Shown: positions 8,932 through 18,168 of the stretch, piece by piece
How the letters are laid out: each line of letters begins with the position of its first letter
How positions within the stretch are numbered: position 1 is the stretch's first letter
DNA from: Asanoa ferruginea
GTDB taxonomy: Bacteria; Actinomycetota; Actinomycetes; Mycobacteriales; Micromonosporaceae
Length of the DNA stretch: 64,000 nt
Reading direction: 5' to 3'
NCBI RefSeq assembly: GCF_003387075.1
Contig: NZ_QUMQ01000001.1
Span: 8,060,001-8,124,000 of the forward strand
Made by a program: the position numbers and the translations under genes
The notes under the pieces: model-generated
Seen by the model: the letters and a program-made list of their open reading frames with translations, nothing else
Database searches by the model: none
Told to the model about the DNA's origin: nothing

Positions 8932-10128
8932 TCACGACATCTCCAGGCGTTGTTCAGGTCGGAGGCGGACCGCGGCGACGGCCGCGAGGCCCGCGAGAGT
9001 GAGAGTGGCGAACCCGGCGAGGGCGCCGCGGGTGCCGGCGAGTTGGGTGGCCAGGCCCAGCCCGATCACCGGGATGGCCAGGCCGGAGTAGCCGGTGACG
9101 AACAGGGTGGCGAGCATGCCGGCCCGGCGCTCCGGCGTGCTGAGCTGCACGACGGTGGTGAGGCAGGCGCGGAAGAGCAGCCCCGCGGCGCCGCCGGTGA
9201 GCACGCCGCCGAGGATGAACAGCCCCAGGCTGCCGGCCCAGACCCCGCCGACGATGAGCGCGAGCCCGACCGGCATCGCCACGACCACCGTGCGCATGGC
9301 CGGACGTGGCGGCAGCTTGCGCAACCCGACTTGGCCGAACGCGGCGGCGCCCAGCCCGACGAAGGCGACCAGCCCGGCCAGGGCGTGCGAGTGGTAGCCC
9401 AGCGTGCCCGACAGGAACGTCGGGCTCAGGGCGCTGAACAGGCCGAACATCGCGAAGGCGAGCAGGCCGCCGAAGCAGGAGGCCAGGAAGAGATGTCGTT
9501 GATCCGGTGCGGTCGCCAGCGGTCGCCGGTTGGCTCGTGCGGCGGTGGTCTCCGTGGTTTCCGGCACGGTGGCGAGCAGGATGGCGGCCAGGGCCAGCAG
9601 GGCGCCGATGACCACGAACGGTAGCCGCAGCGGGGCGGGTGCCCACTCGGCGAGCACACCGGAGAGCAGCGGGCCGGCGGCGATCCCGCCGAGGTTGGCC
9701 GCGGTGGCGACGACCTCGGCCTGCCGCGGGTCGCCGTCGGGGAGGGCGCGGCGGCGCAGTTCGATCAGGTAGGCCGTGGCCGGGCCGGACAACAGGCCGA
9801 TGGACAGCCCGGAGAGCACCCGGCCGGTGAGGATGCCCGGCAGGTCGGGCCAGGCCAGGAAGACGGCGGCGGCCAGGATCTGGAGGGCGAGAGCAGCGCC
9901 GAGGAGCGGCCGGCGCCGGATGCGTTCGGCATGGGCTCCGGCGACCAGGAGGCCGGCGACGACGCCGATCACGTACACGGCGAAAACAACGCTGATCATG
10001 GTCGTGCCGAAGTGATCGCGGCGCTGGTAGAGCACGTAGAGCGGGGTCGGCACGGAGCCGCCCGCGGTGGCGGCGGCATAGGCGAGGGCGACGAGCGCGA
10101 ACCCGACGCGGTGGGTGGTGCGAGCCAT
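8932..10128 (-). CDS. MFS transporter, drug-efflux type
   Basis: A 398-residue membrane protein with about 12 helices. After helix 2 comes a motif-A-like loop (GAHAERIRRRPLLGAAL), and VLSGLSIGLLSGPATAYLIEL around helix 4-5 resembles motif C of efflux-type MFS proteins. The central loop near residue 200 is short and polar. The start MARTTHRVGF at 10128 was chosen because a CAGACT -10-like box lies seven bases upstream. It is divergent from a LysR gene, and both promoters are built on the same dyad, so the LysR protein probably controls it. Confidence 0.87.
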   Translation of the reverse strand: MARTTHRVGFALVALAYAAATAGGSVPTPLYVLYQRRDHFGTTMISVVFAVYVIGVVAGLLVAGAHAERIRRRPLLGAALALQILAAAVFLAWPDLPGILTGRVLSGLSIGLLSGPATAYLIELRRRALPDGDPRQAEVVATAANLGGIAAGPLLSGVLAEWAPAPLRLPFVVIGALLALAAILLATVPETTETTAARANRRPLATAPDQRHLFLASCFGGLLAFAMFGLFSALSPTFLSGTLGYHSHALAGLVAFVGLGAAAFGQVGLRKLPPRPAMRTVVVAMPVGLALIVGGVWAGSLGLFILGGVLTGGAAGLLFRACLTTVVQLSTPERRAGMLATLFVTGYSGLAIPVIGLGLATQLAGTRGALAGFATLTLAGLAAVAAVRLRPEQRLEMS

Positions 10129-10159
10129 GATCGCGAGTCTGACCCGATGCTCCATCATC

Positions 10160-10179
10160 ATCCAACATCAAGTTTGGAT
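10160..10179. promoter_or_regulatory. LysR operator: dyad that also forms both divergent -35 boxes
   Basis: ATCCAA-N8-TTGGAT is a perfect dyad between the divergent MFS and LysR genes. The right arm TTGGAT can serve as -35 for lysR (18-bp spacer to AATAAT, then 7 bases to GTG 10211). The left arm read on the minus strand can serve as -35 for the MFS gene (18-bp spacer to CAGACT, then 7 bases to ATG 10128). Confidence 0.6.
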
Positions 10180-10210
10180 GCGGTTATCGGATCTTGGAAT
10201 AATGGCGGGC

Positions 10211-11098
10211 GTGGACATCCGCAAGCTCGAGATCTTCATCGCCGTCGCGGAGGAACGCAGCTTCACCCGGGCGGCCCTGCGCCTGCACACCGCGCAATCA
10301 GGGGTGTCGACGGCGATCCGATCCTTGGAGCGCGAGTTGGGCACGCCGCTGCTCGACCGCACCACGCAGCGGGTGTCGCTCACGGAGGCCGGCCAGGCGC
10401 TGCTACCGGAAGCGCTGCGCATCCTGGCCGCGGTCGAGGCGGCGCGCGAGACGGTGACCCAGGTCGGTGCCGGCTTGCGGGGCCGGCTGCGGCTCGGGAT
10501 CCTCTACGCCCTGACGCCCGGGCGGGTGCGGGAGGCGCTGGCCGCGTTCCGCGCGGAGTTGCCGGCGGTGGAGCTGTGGCTGACCGCTCCCGGGGTGCGG
10601 GGGACGCTCGACCACCTGGACCGGATCCGGGACGGCTCGCTCGACCTCGCGATCGTGATCACCCACGGCCCGGTGCCGGACATCGACCAGCAGTTGCTGG
10701 CGACGGACGAGGTCGTGCTGGCCGTGCCGGCCGACCACAGGCTGGCCTCGCGCGCCGATTTCGACCTGGCGGACGTCGCCGACGAGCCGTTCATCGAGTT
10801 CCCGCCGGGCTGGGGCGTCCGCAGCTCGGTCGACATGGCCTTCGCGGCGGCCGGCGTCTCCCGGCGGATCACGGTCCAGCTCAACGACATGTCGACGATC
10901 CTGGATCTGGTGAGGTTGGGGCTGGGGATCGCGTTCGTGCCGCTGTCGGTCGCGGAACGCACCGACGACCTGCACTACCTGCGGATCCGGGGTGCCCGGC
11001 CGACCTACCGGATCGCGATCGCCCGGGCCTCGGGGCGGCCGCTGGGCCCGGTCGCCCGCCGCTTCCTGTCCATCGCGGCGGCTGATCGATCGACCTAG
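10211..11098 (+). CDS. LysR-family transcriptional regulator
   Basis: About 295 residues. The winged helix-turn-helix at residues 1-60 reads LEIFIAVAEERSFTRAALRLHTAQSGVSTAIRSLERELGTPLLDR, textbook LysR. The effector domain (about 90-290) has the periplasmic-binding-protein fold pattern. I prefer GTG at 10211, giving VDIRKLEIF, because of an AATAAT -10 box seven bases upstream; ATG at 10202 is also possible. It is divergent from the MFS exporter and likely regulates it and itself through the dyad between them. Its stop overlaps the stop of the opposing SARP gene by four bases (CTAG). Confidence 0.88.
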   Translation: MDIRKLEIFIAVAEERSFTRAALRLHTAQSGVSTAIRSLERELGTPLLDRTTQRVSLTEAGQALLPEALRILAAVEAARETVTQVGAGLRGRLRLGILYALTPGRVREALAAFRAELPAVELWLTAPGVRGTLDHLDRIRDGSLDLAIVITHGPVPDIDQQLLATDEVVLAVPADHRLASRADFDLADVADEPFIEFPPGWGVRSSVDMAFAAAGVSRRITVQLNDMSTILDLVRLGLGIAFVPLSVAERTDDLHYLRIRGARPTYRIAIARASGRPLGPVARRFLSIAAADRST

Positions 11099-13875
11099 GC
11101 CCGCTGCTCGAGCTTGGATCGGATGCTGTCCTGGTCCGGATGGCCGAGGTGCTCCAGGATGGTCAACGCGCTCCGCCAGGCGGCGTACGCGTCATCGCAC
11201 CTGCCACTGGTGTGGAGGGTGTCACCGAGTCGGGTGAGCGTGTCCGCCTCGTTGTAGCGGTCGCCGACCTCGCGCCACAGCCCGATCGCCGTGCGGTAGC
11301 TGCTGACCGCCTGGGCGTGATCGTTCAGGTGGTGCTGGATGAAGCCGAGGCTGTCCCAGGTGTTGGCTTCCCCATAGAGGTCGGCGGCCTGGTGGTGGAT
11401 GTCCAACGCCGCCAGGCAGCTCGCCAGGGCCTGCTCATAGTCGCCGAGAAGCGCTTGATACCAGCCCGCGTTGTTGAGCGCGCGGGCCTGCATGACGTGT
11501 TGGGCGACGCGGTCGAAGAGCCGCACCGCGTGCCTGGTCTCCGCCAGCGCTGCGCGGTGGTCACCCTGCCGCCCGAACACCCGCGCGCGGGAATTGTGCG
11601 TGTGCGCCTGGCCCGCCTCGTCCCGCTGGTCGCGATACATCCGCAGCGCGGTCTCCAGCCTCCCGTGCGCTTCGTCGTAACGGCCGAGCTGCGCCAGGGC
11701 CAGCCCGATGTTGCGATGCGAGAAAGCCATGGCCGATCGGTCCGGCAGGCGGGTCGCCGACGCCAGCGCCAGCTCCTGTGTGCGGACCCAGTCGTGCCAA
11801 TGGCCCTGCAGGTCGAGGTAGGTGGTCATCGCCCAGGCCAGTTGCCAGGTGACCTCGTCGAGGCCGGTGCCGGCCGCCTGCCGGACCGCATTCAGCAGCA
11901 CCTCGTGCTCCTCGGCGCACCAGGCCAACGCCGCTTCGCGGTCGGCGAACAGGGTGACCGGCTCTGGCGCGGCCGGCGGCACCGGATCGCGGTGCGGATA
12001 GAGCTTCCGATCAGCGGCGTACGCGGTATGCAGGTAGTAGCCGAGCATCCTGGCGATCGTCGCCCGCTGCGCCGCGCTGTCGTGGACCTCGGCCTGTTCC
12101 GCCGCGTAGCCGCGGACCAGATCGTGAAACGCGTAGCGGCCAGGTCGGTGCTCGCCGAGGAGCCCGGCGCAGGTGAGCTCGGCCAACAGCTCGCGCGCGG
12201 GCCCGACCGGCAGGTCCGCCAGGCTCGCGGCGGCGGCTGCCGCGAAGTCGGGTCCTGGATGGAGCCCGAGGAGCCGGAACAGCCGGGCGGCCGCGGGCGT
12301 GAGGACCCGGTAGGACCAGGAGAACACGGCGCGGACATCGGTCGCCGGGTCGTCGCCCGCGAACGCGTCCAGCCCGCGCCGGGCCGCGCGCAGTTCGTCG
12401 GCGAGCGTTCGCAGCGGCAACGACGGGTGAGTCGCCGCCCGGGCGGCCAGGATCGCTAGGGCGAGCGGCAGCCGGGCGCACCCCGTGATGATCTCCTGGA
12501 CGGCGGCGGGATCGGCGGCCACCCGGTCACGGTCGATCCGGCGCGCGAGGAACTCGCAGGCCTCGGCCGAGCTCAAGACGTCGACCGCCAGCGGGCGGGC
12601 GCCCTCGCCGGCGACGAGACCGGGCAGCCTGTGGCGGCTGGTTACCACTACCATGGCGCCGGGCGCCCCCGGCAACAGCGGGCGGACCTGCTCGGCCGAA
12701 CTGGCGTTGTCCGCGATGACGAGCAGCCGCCGACCGTTGACCAGGCTTCGATACAAGCCGACCTGTGACTCCAGGCTCGCCGGCATCCGGTGCGTGGGCA
12801 CGTCGAACGCTTCGAGGAAACCCCTGAGTGCCTCGGTGGGGAGCAGCGGCGGCCCGGTCGGATCGAAGCCGCGAAGGTTGACGTAGAGCTGCCCGTCGGG
12901 GAACAGACGACGGGAGCGATGCGCCCAGTGCACCGCGAGGGCGGTCTTGCCCACGCCGGCCATGCCGGACACCGCGGCGACGACCACCGCGTTGGGCTCC
13001 TCACCGGACCCGGCGAGCGCGGCGTCGAGTGCGGCCAGCTCGGCACCGCGGCCGGTGAAGCCGCGCACGTCCAGCGGGAGTTGCGCCGGCGCCCCGGCCC
13101 GCCCCTGGGCCGCGGGCGGTGCCGCCGCGCTGCCGTCGGTGCGCAGGATCGACTGGTGCAGGGCGCGCAACGCCGGTCCCGGGTCGACGCCGAGCGCCTC
13201 GGCCAGGTTGCGCCGGGTCGTCGCATACCGATCGAGCGCCTCGGCCGAACGGCCCGCGGCGTGCAGCGCGCGGATCAACGCGGTGGCGAGCGGCTCGACG
13301 AGCGGGTGCTCGTCGGCCAGTTCGGTGAGTGGCGCGATCACGGTCCCGGGGTTGCCGAGCCGAAGTTCGACCTCCGCCCAGGCGATCACCGCGTCGCGAT
13401 GCTCACGGCGCCAGCTCGTGCGGGTGCGAGCGGCCCATTCACCCGGGACTCCGGCCAGCGGCTCGCCCTGCCAGAGGGCCAGCGCCTCGCGCAGGAGTGC
13501 CGCCCGGGTCTCGTCGTGGACGGCCGGTTGGCCGGCCTGGTCCACCAACCGGCGGTAGCGGTGGAGGTCGACCCGGTCGAGGTCGGTCTCGATCAGGTAT
13601 CCGCTGCCGCGGCGCACTATCCGCGCGTCGGCCGGCTCGGCGTGGCCTGGCTGTGCCAGGAGCCGTCTGATCCGTGCGATGTAGGTGTGCAACGCCCGTC
13701 GTGCGCCATCGTGCGCGGCGTCTCCCCAGACCCGGTCGACCAACGCTTCGGCGCTCAACGGCTGATTGGCGTGGACCAACAAAGCGGCCAGTACGGCGAC
13801 CTGCTTAGTGGAACCGATCGCCAAGCGCACATGGTCGGCCCGCACATCGACGGCGCCCAAGAGATGAAACCACAT
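11095..13875 (-). CDS. SARP-type regulator with NB-ARC ATPase and TPR repeats (AfsR-like)
   Basis: A 926-residue multidomain regulator. Residues about 1-95 form an OmpR-like winged helix (FHLLGAVDVRADHVRLAIGSTKQ, LVDRVWGD). About 100-250 is the bacterial transcriptional activator domain. About 270-560 is an NB-ARC ATPase with Walker A GMAGVGKTAL (Lys near 309) and LLVIADNASSAEQV as Walker B region. About 680-926 carries TPR repeats, with repeated ALNNAGWYQALLGDYEQAL-type units. This is the AfsR order; such proteins activate secondary-metabolism or differentiation genes, with the ATPase and TPR parts gating activity. An AGGGAG ribosome-binding site precedes the ATG at 13875. No biosynthetic cluster is adjacent; the divergent neighbour is a small secreted protein. 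Confidence 0.93.
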   Translation of the reverse strand: MWFHLLGAVDVRADHVRLAIGSTKQVAVLAALLVHANQPLSAEALVDRVWGDAAHDGARRALHTYIARIRRLLAQPGHAEPADARIVRRGSGYLIETDLDRVDLHRYRRLVDQAGQPAVHDETRAALLREALALWQGEPLAGVPGEWAARTRTSWRREHRDAVIAWAEVELRLGNPGTVIAPLTELADEHPLVEPLATALIRALHAAGRSAEALDRYATTRRNLAEALGVDPGPALRALHQSILRTDGSAAAPPAAQGRAGAPAQLPLDVRGFTGRGAELAALDAALAGSGEEPNAVVVAAVSGMAGVGKTALAVHWAHRSRRLFPDGQLYVNLRGFDPTGPPLLPTEALRGFLEAFDVPTHRMPASLESQVGLYRSLVNGRRLLVIADNASSAEQVRPLLPGAPGAMVVVTSRHRLPGLVAGEGARPLAVDVLSSAEACEFLARRIDRDRVAADPAAVQEIITGCARLPLALAILAARAATHPSLPLRTLADELRAARRGLDAFAGDDPATDVRAVFSWSYRVLTPAAARLFRLLGLHPGPDFAAAAAASLADLPVGPARELLAELTCAGLLGEHRPGRYAFHDLVRGYAAEQAEVHDSAAQRATIARMLGYYLHTAYAADRKLYPHRDPVPPAAPEPVTLFADREAALAWCAEEHEVLLNAVRQAAGTGLDEVTWQLAWAMTTYLDLQGHWHDWVRTQELALASATRLPDRSAMAFSHRNIGLALAQLGRYDEAHGRLETALRMYRDQRDEAGQAHTHNSRARVFGRQGDHRAALAETRHAVRLFDRVAQHVMQARALNNAGWYQALLGDYEQALASCLAALDIHHQAADLYGEANTWDSLGFIQHHLNDHAQAVSSYRTAIGLWREVGDRYNEADTLTRLGDTLHTSGRCDDAYAAWRSALTILEHLGHPDQDSIRSKLEQRA

Positions 13876-13973
13876 GTCGCACTCCCTGCGTCGCACGACC
13901 GGGCACTGCCGGGTTCCACATGCCTGCGACATTCGCTTGACAGGCGGGGCTGATTCTAGGCATCGACGGCCGC

Positions 13974-13999
13974 TGGTATCTGCCCGCCGGGCAGACCAG
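13974..13999. promoter_or_regulatory. Inverted repeat upstream of the small secreted protein gene
   Basis: TCTGCCC-GCC-GGGCAGA (13979-13995) lies about 30 bases before ATG 14025, with outer CTGGT/ACCAG flanks extending it around a two-base bulge. It could be an operator for the divergent SARP protein or an mRNA hairpin. TTGACA at 13937-13942 may be the -35 of this promoter. Confidence 0.4.
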
Positions 14000-14024
14000 C
14001 AACGACCCAACAACTGGAGACACG

Positions 14025-14471
14025 ATGAAACCCATCACGGGGCCAAGAAGCCTCAAGCGGATTCCGCGAACGGTGGCGTTGTCCTTAGTGGCGATCATGG
14101 CCCTCGCCGGCGTGCTCCTGCCCGCCTCACCGGCTGCGGCCAGGCCCATCGACTGCAGCCTGACCGCGGTCCTCTACCAGAGCCCGGCCGGCCTGCAGGC
14201 CAGCGGCCAGGTGTATTGCTCGACGCCGGAAACCTATGACGTGAAGGTCTACCTCTACCGCCGCGACTGGTGCTGCGGCACGGTCGTCGCTTCCTCGGTC
14301 GTGGGCCGGAACAACTACGCGGGCTATACCACCGCGTACGCCGTCGAGCCCTGCTCCGACCTGCAGACCGACAAGCAGTACGACGCGAAGATCGCATTGG
14401 ACGACACGCGATTCGGACCCGGAATCCGGGTCAAGGAGATCATCACCAACAAGGTCACCGGCCACTGTTAG
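14025..14471 (+). CDS. Small secreted Cys-rich protein of unknown function
   Basis: A 148-residue protein with a clear Sec signal peptide: basic start, hydrophobic stretch TVALSLVAIMALAGVLL, and an ASPAAA cleavage region near residue 39. The mature part of about 109 residues has six cysteines (44, 65, 83, 84, 110, 148), including an adjacent pair and a C-terminal Cys, suggesting three disulfides. It alternates beta-like stretches (YDVKVYLYRRDW, GIRVKEIITNKV). I do not recognise the family. It is divergent from the SARP/NB-ARC regulator and may be its target. It ends just before a strong terminator. Confidence 0.75.
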   Translation: MKPITGPRSLKRIPRTVALSLVAIMALAGVLLPASPAAARPIDCSLTAVLYQSPAGLQASGQVYCSTPETYDVKVYLYRRDWCCGTVVASSVVGRNNYAGYTTAYAVEPCSDLQTDKQYDAKIALDDTRFGPGIRVKEIITNKVTGHC

Positions 14472-14485
14472 CCACGCCGCTCACC

Positions 14486-14514
14486 CCTGCCCGCCGATCC
14501 CATCGGCGGGCAGG
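14486..14514. terminator. Strong bidirectional hairpin terminator
   Basis: A perfect 13-bp stem (CCTGCCCGCCGAT / ATCGGCGGGCAGG) around a CCC loop lies in the 50-bp gap between two convergent genes, the secreted protein and metH. Confidence 0.85.
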
Positions 14515-14521
14515 TCGGCCT

Positions 14522-17500
14522 TCACTTCGCGTTGAAGTAGTTGGCCTCCGGGTGGTGGACGATGATCGCGTCGGTGGCCTGCTCCGGAACGAGTTGGAAC
14601 TCCTCCGACAGCGTGACGCCGATCCGCGACGCGTCCAGCAACGAGACCACCTTCGCCCGGTCCTCCAAGTCCGGGCAGGCCGGATAGCCGAAGGCGTAGC
14701 GGCAGCCTCGGTATTCCGTGCGGAGTAGACCGGCCAACGACGACGGGTCCGAGGCGCCGACCGTCTCGCCCGACGGAAGTGTCAGCTCGGACCGGATCCG
14801 TTGGTGCCAATACTCGGCCAGGGCCTCGGTGAGCTGCACCGACAAGCCGTGCACTTCCAGGTAGTCGCGATACTCGTTGCGGGCGAACAGCTTCGCCGTG
14901 TATTCGCTGATCGGCTGGCCTACCGTCACCAGTTGCATGGCCAGCACGTCGTCGCCCGACGGCGAGAAGAAGTCGGCCAGGCACAGGCGGCGTTCCTGGC
15001 GCTGGCGTGGGAACGAGAAGCGGGTCAGCTCTTCGCCGGCCGATGACAGAACGGCGAGGTCGTTGCCCTCGGAGCGGGCGCGGAAGTAGCCGTAGACCAC
15101 CGACGCCTCCAGGACCTGGTCGGCGGTGAGGCGGTCGAGCCAATAGCGCAGCCGCGGCCGGCCTTCGGTCTCGACCAGCTCCTCATAGGACGGACCACCG
15201 CCCCGGGCGCCGCGCAGGCCCCACTGGCCCAGGAAGAGCGCGCGTTCGTCGAGCAACGCCGCATAGGAAGCGAGCGGCACACCCTTGACGACCCGCGTGT
15301 CGAAGAACGGTGGTGCCGGGATGTCCACCGACACAGCCACGTCCGAGCGGACCGAGTCGTCTTCCAGCGAGGGCAACGCGTCCGAGACCTGTGCACGCTG
15401 ACGCTCGCGCCGAGCCCGGCGCGCGGCCAGAGCCGCTTCCCGCGAAGGATCGATCACCGGAGCGCCGCCGCGCCGCGCGGCCATCACCCGGTCCATCAGC
15501 GAGAGACCCTCGAAGGCGTCGCGCGCGTAGTGCACCTCGCCGCCCGAATACAGCGACCGCAGGTCGTCCTCCACATAGGACCGGGTCAGGGCGGCGCCGC
15601 CGAGGAGCACCGGCCAACGCTCGGCGACACCGCGGGAGAGCATCTCCTGGAGGTTCTCCTTCATCACGACGGTGCTTTTCACCAACAGGCCCGACATGCC
15701 GATCGCGTCGGCGTTGTGGGTCTCGGCGGCGTCCAGGATCGAGGCGATCGGCTGCTTGATGCCGATGTTGACGACCTCGTACCCGTTGTTGGACAAGATG
15801 ATGTCGACCAGGTTCTTCCCGATGTCGTGCACGTCGCCCTTCACGGTGGCGAGCACGATCCGGCCCTTGCCCTCGTCGTCGGCCGACTCGATGTGCGGCT
15901 CCAGATAGGCCACCGCGGTCTTCATCACCTCGGCCGACTGCAACACGAACGGGAGCTGCATCTGGCCCGATCCGAACAGCTCTCCGACCACCTTCATCCC
16001 GTCGAGGAGCGTGTCGTTGATGATCTCCAGAGCGGGCCGGGACGACAGCGCGTCGTCAAGATCGGATTCCAGGCCGTTGCGCTCCCCGTCGATGATCCGG
16101 CGCTTGAGCCGCTCGTCCAACGGCAACGCCAGCAACTCCGCAGCCCGCGACGCCCGCGCCGACGCCACGTCGACACCCTCGAAGACCGAGATGAACTCCT
16201 GCACCGGGTCATACCCGGGCTTCCGCCGGTCATAGATCAGATCAAGGGCCACCTCGCGCTGCCGGTCTGGAATGCGAGACATCGGCAGGATCTTGCTCGC
16301 GTGCACGATCGCGCTGGTCAGCCCGGCCTCGACGCACTCGTGCAGGAATACCGAGTTGAGCACCTGCCGGGCCGCCGGATTGAGGCCGAACGAGATGTTG
16401 GAGACGCCGAGCGTGAAGTTGACGCCTGGATAGAGCGCGGCGATCTCGCGGATCGCGTTGATCGTCTCGATGCCGTCGCGGCGCGTCTCCTCCTGGCCCG
16501 TCGCGATCGGGAACGTCAGCGCGTCGATCAGGATGTCGGAGCGGTCCAGCCCCCAGTTCCCGGTCAGGTCGTCGATCAGCCGCCGCGCGACGCGTACCTT
16601 CCATTCCGCGGTCCGGGCCTGCCCCTCCTCGTCGATCAGCAGCGCGACCACCGCCGCACCGTGCTCCCGCACGACCGGCATCACCCGCGCATAGCGCGAC
16701 CCGGGCCCGTCGCCGTCTTCGAAGTTGACCGAGTTGACCACGCACCGCCCGCCGAGCATCTCCAGCCCGGCCTCCACCACCGCGGGCTCGGTCGAGTCCA
16801 ACATGATCGGCAAGGTGGACGCGGTCGCGAAGCGGCCCGCCAGCTCCCGCATGTCGACGTCGCCGTCCCGGCCCACGTAGTCGACGCACAGGTCGAGCAG
16901 GTGCGAGCCGTCGCGCGCCTGCGACCGGGCCATCTCCACGCACGCCTGCCAGTCGGACGCCAGCATCGCCTCGCGGAACGCCTTCGAGCCGTTGGCGTTG
17001 GTCCGCTCGCCGATCATCAGCACGCTGGCGTCCTGCGCGAACGGCACGTGGTGATAGATCGAGGACACTCCGGGCTCGACCCGCGCCTCCCGCTCCACCC
17101 GCGGAGCCCCGACGCCCAACGCGCCGACCACGGCGGAGATGTGCGCGGGCGTGGTGCCGCAACAGCCTCCGACGAGGGCCGCGCCGTAGTCAGCGACGAA
17201 CGAACCCAGAGCCGAGGCCAACTCATCGGGCGTCAGCGGATAGTGCGCGCCGTCCGCGGTCAGTTGCGGCAGGCCCGCATTGGGCATCACCGACAGGGGT
17301 ACGCGTGCGTGCTGCGCCAGATAACGCAAATGCTCGGTCATCTCCGCCGGCCCGGTCGCGCAGTTGAGCCCGATCAGGTCGACCCCGAGCGGCTCGATGG
17401 CGGTCAGCGCCGCGCCGATCTCACTGCCCAGCAGCATCGTCCCGGTGGTCTCGACCGTCACGTGGGCGATCACCGGCACCTCGCGCCCCGCGTCCACCAT

Positions 17501-18028
17501 GGCCCGCTTGGCGCCGTTGACCGCCGACTTGAGCTGGAGCAGGTCCTGGCAGGTCTCGATGATCAACGCGTCGGCGCCGCCGGCGATCAGACCAAGGGCG
17601 TTCTCCTGGTACGCGTCGCGCAGCGTCCGGTAGGCCGCGTGCCCCAGCGTCGGCAACTTGGTGCCCGGCCCCATCGACCCGAGCACGAAACGGGGCCGCT
17701 CGGCGGTCGCGAACCGGTCGGCCGACGCGCGGGCGATCCGGGCACCGGCCTCGGCCAGCTCGCGAATGCGCGACTCGATCCCGTACTCCCCGAGGTTTCC
17801 GAGGTTTGCTCCGAAGGTGTTGGTCTCGACGCAGTCGGCACCCGCCGCGAAGTAGGCGTCGTGCACTTCGCCGACCACGTCGGGCCGGGTCGCGTTGAGC
17901 ACCTCGTTGCAGCCCTCGTGGCCCTCGAAGTCGTCGAGCGTCAGGTCGGCGGCCTGGAGCATCGTGCCCATGGCGCCGTCGGCGATGAGTACCCGGTCGG
18001 CCAGCGCGTCAAGAAACGAGTTCGACAC
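14522..18028 (-). CDS. metH: Cobalamin-dependent methionine synthase
   Basis: An 1168-residue enzyme that methylates homocysteine to methionine using methyltetrahydrofolate and B12. Domains in order: homocysteine-binding barrel (about 1-310) with zinc cysteines in LNCATGP (near 220) and GGCCGTTP (near 288-289); pterin-binding barrel (about 335-610) with GERTNANGSK; B12 cap (about 640-725); B12 domain (about 735-880) with the cobalt-ligand motif GDVHDIGKN (His near 736); and AdoMet reactivation domain (about 920-1168). All modules look complete. The GTG start at 18028 is preceded by TAGCCT exactly six bases upstream, which implies a leaderless mRNA with no room for a B12 riboswitch. Confidence 0.97.
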   Translation of the reverse strand: MSNSFLDALADRVLIADGAMGTMLQAADLTLDDFEGHEGCNEVLNATRPDVVGEVHDAYFAAGADCVETNTFGANLGNLGEYGIESRIRELAEAGARIARASADRFATAERPRFVLGSMGPGTKLPTLGHAAYRTLRDAYQENALGLIAGGADALIIETCQDLLQLKSAVNGAKRAMVDAGREVPVIAHVTVETTGTMLLGSEIGAALTAIEPLGVDLIGLNCATGPAEMTEHLRYLAQHARVPLSVMPNAGLPQLTADGAHYPLTPDELASALGSFVADYGAALVGGCCGTTPAHISAVVGALGVGAPRVEREARVEPGVSSIYHHVPFAQDASVLMIGERTNANGSKAFREAMLASDWQACVEMARSQARDGSHLLDLCVDYVGRDGDVDMRELAGRFATASTLPIMLDSTEPAVVEAGLEMLGGRCVVNSVNFEDGDGPGSRYARVMPVVREHGAAVVALLIDEEGQARTAEWKVRVARRLIDDLTGNWGLDRSDILIDALTFPIATGQEETRRDGIETINAIREIAALYPGVNFTLGVSNISFGLNPAARQVLNSVFLHECVEAGLTSAIVHASKILPMSRIPDRQREVALDLIYDRRKPGYDPVQEFISVFEGVDVASARASRAAELLALPLDERLKRRIIDGERNGLESDLDDALSSRPALEIINDTLLDGMKVVGELFGSGQMQLPFVLQSAEVMKTAVAYLEPHIESADDEGKGRIVLATVKGDVHDIGKNLVDIILSNNGYEVVNIGIKQPIASILDAAETHNADAIGMSGLLVKSTVVMKENLQEMLSRGVAERWPVLLGGAALTRSYVEDDLRSLYSGGEVHYARDAFEGLSLMDRVMAARRGGAPVIDPSREAALAARRARRERQRAQVSDALPSLEDDSVRSDVAVSVDIPAPPFFDTRVVKGVPLASYAALLDERALFLGQWGLRGARGGGPSYEELVETEGRPRLRYWLDRLTADQVLEASVVYGYFRARSEGNDLAVLSSAGEELTRFSFPRQRQERRLCLADFFSPSGDDVLAMQLVTVGQPISEYTAKLFARNEYRDYLEVHGLSVQLTEALAEYWHQRIRSELTLPSGETVGASDPSSLAGLLRTEYRGCRYAFGYPACPDLEDRAKVVSLLDASRIGVTLSEEFQLVPEQATDAIIVHHPEANYFNAK

Positions 18029-18034
18029 CCCTTC

Positions 18035-18040
18035 AGGCTA
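18035..18040 (-). promoter_or_regulatory. -10 box of leaderless metH
   Basis: Read on the minus strand, TAGCCT is followed by GAAGGG and then the GTG start of metH. The six-base spacing is the leaderless pattern. GAAGGG resembles a ribosome-binding site but is too close to the start to act normally. Confidence 0.55.
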
Positions 18041-18077
18041 CGGCGTCGTCCGATTCGCGAAGGAAGCGATGATCCAA

Positions 18078-18100
18078 CCCGGTCCTGTTGTGTGACCGGG
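18078..18100. promoter_or_regulatory. Inverted repeat in the metH/PAC2 divergent region
   Basis: CCCGGTC-N9-GACCGGG, a perfect 7-bp dyad, lies between the two divergent promoters. It is a candidate operator for a shared regulator; none is known from sequence alone. Confidence 0.35.
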
Positions 18101-18168
18101 GTCGCCTGCCGACCCCACCCGCGCCGCGCCGCCGAGCCCTCGCTGGCGGGGCCACGTAGGCTGGCTTG

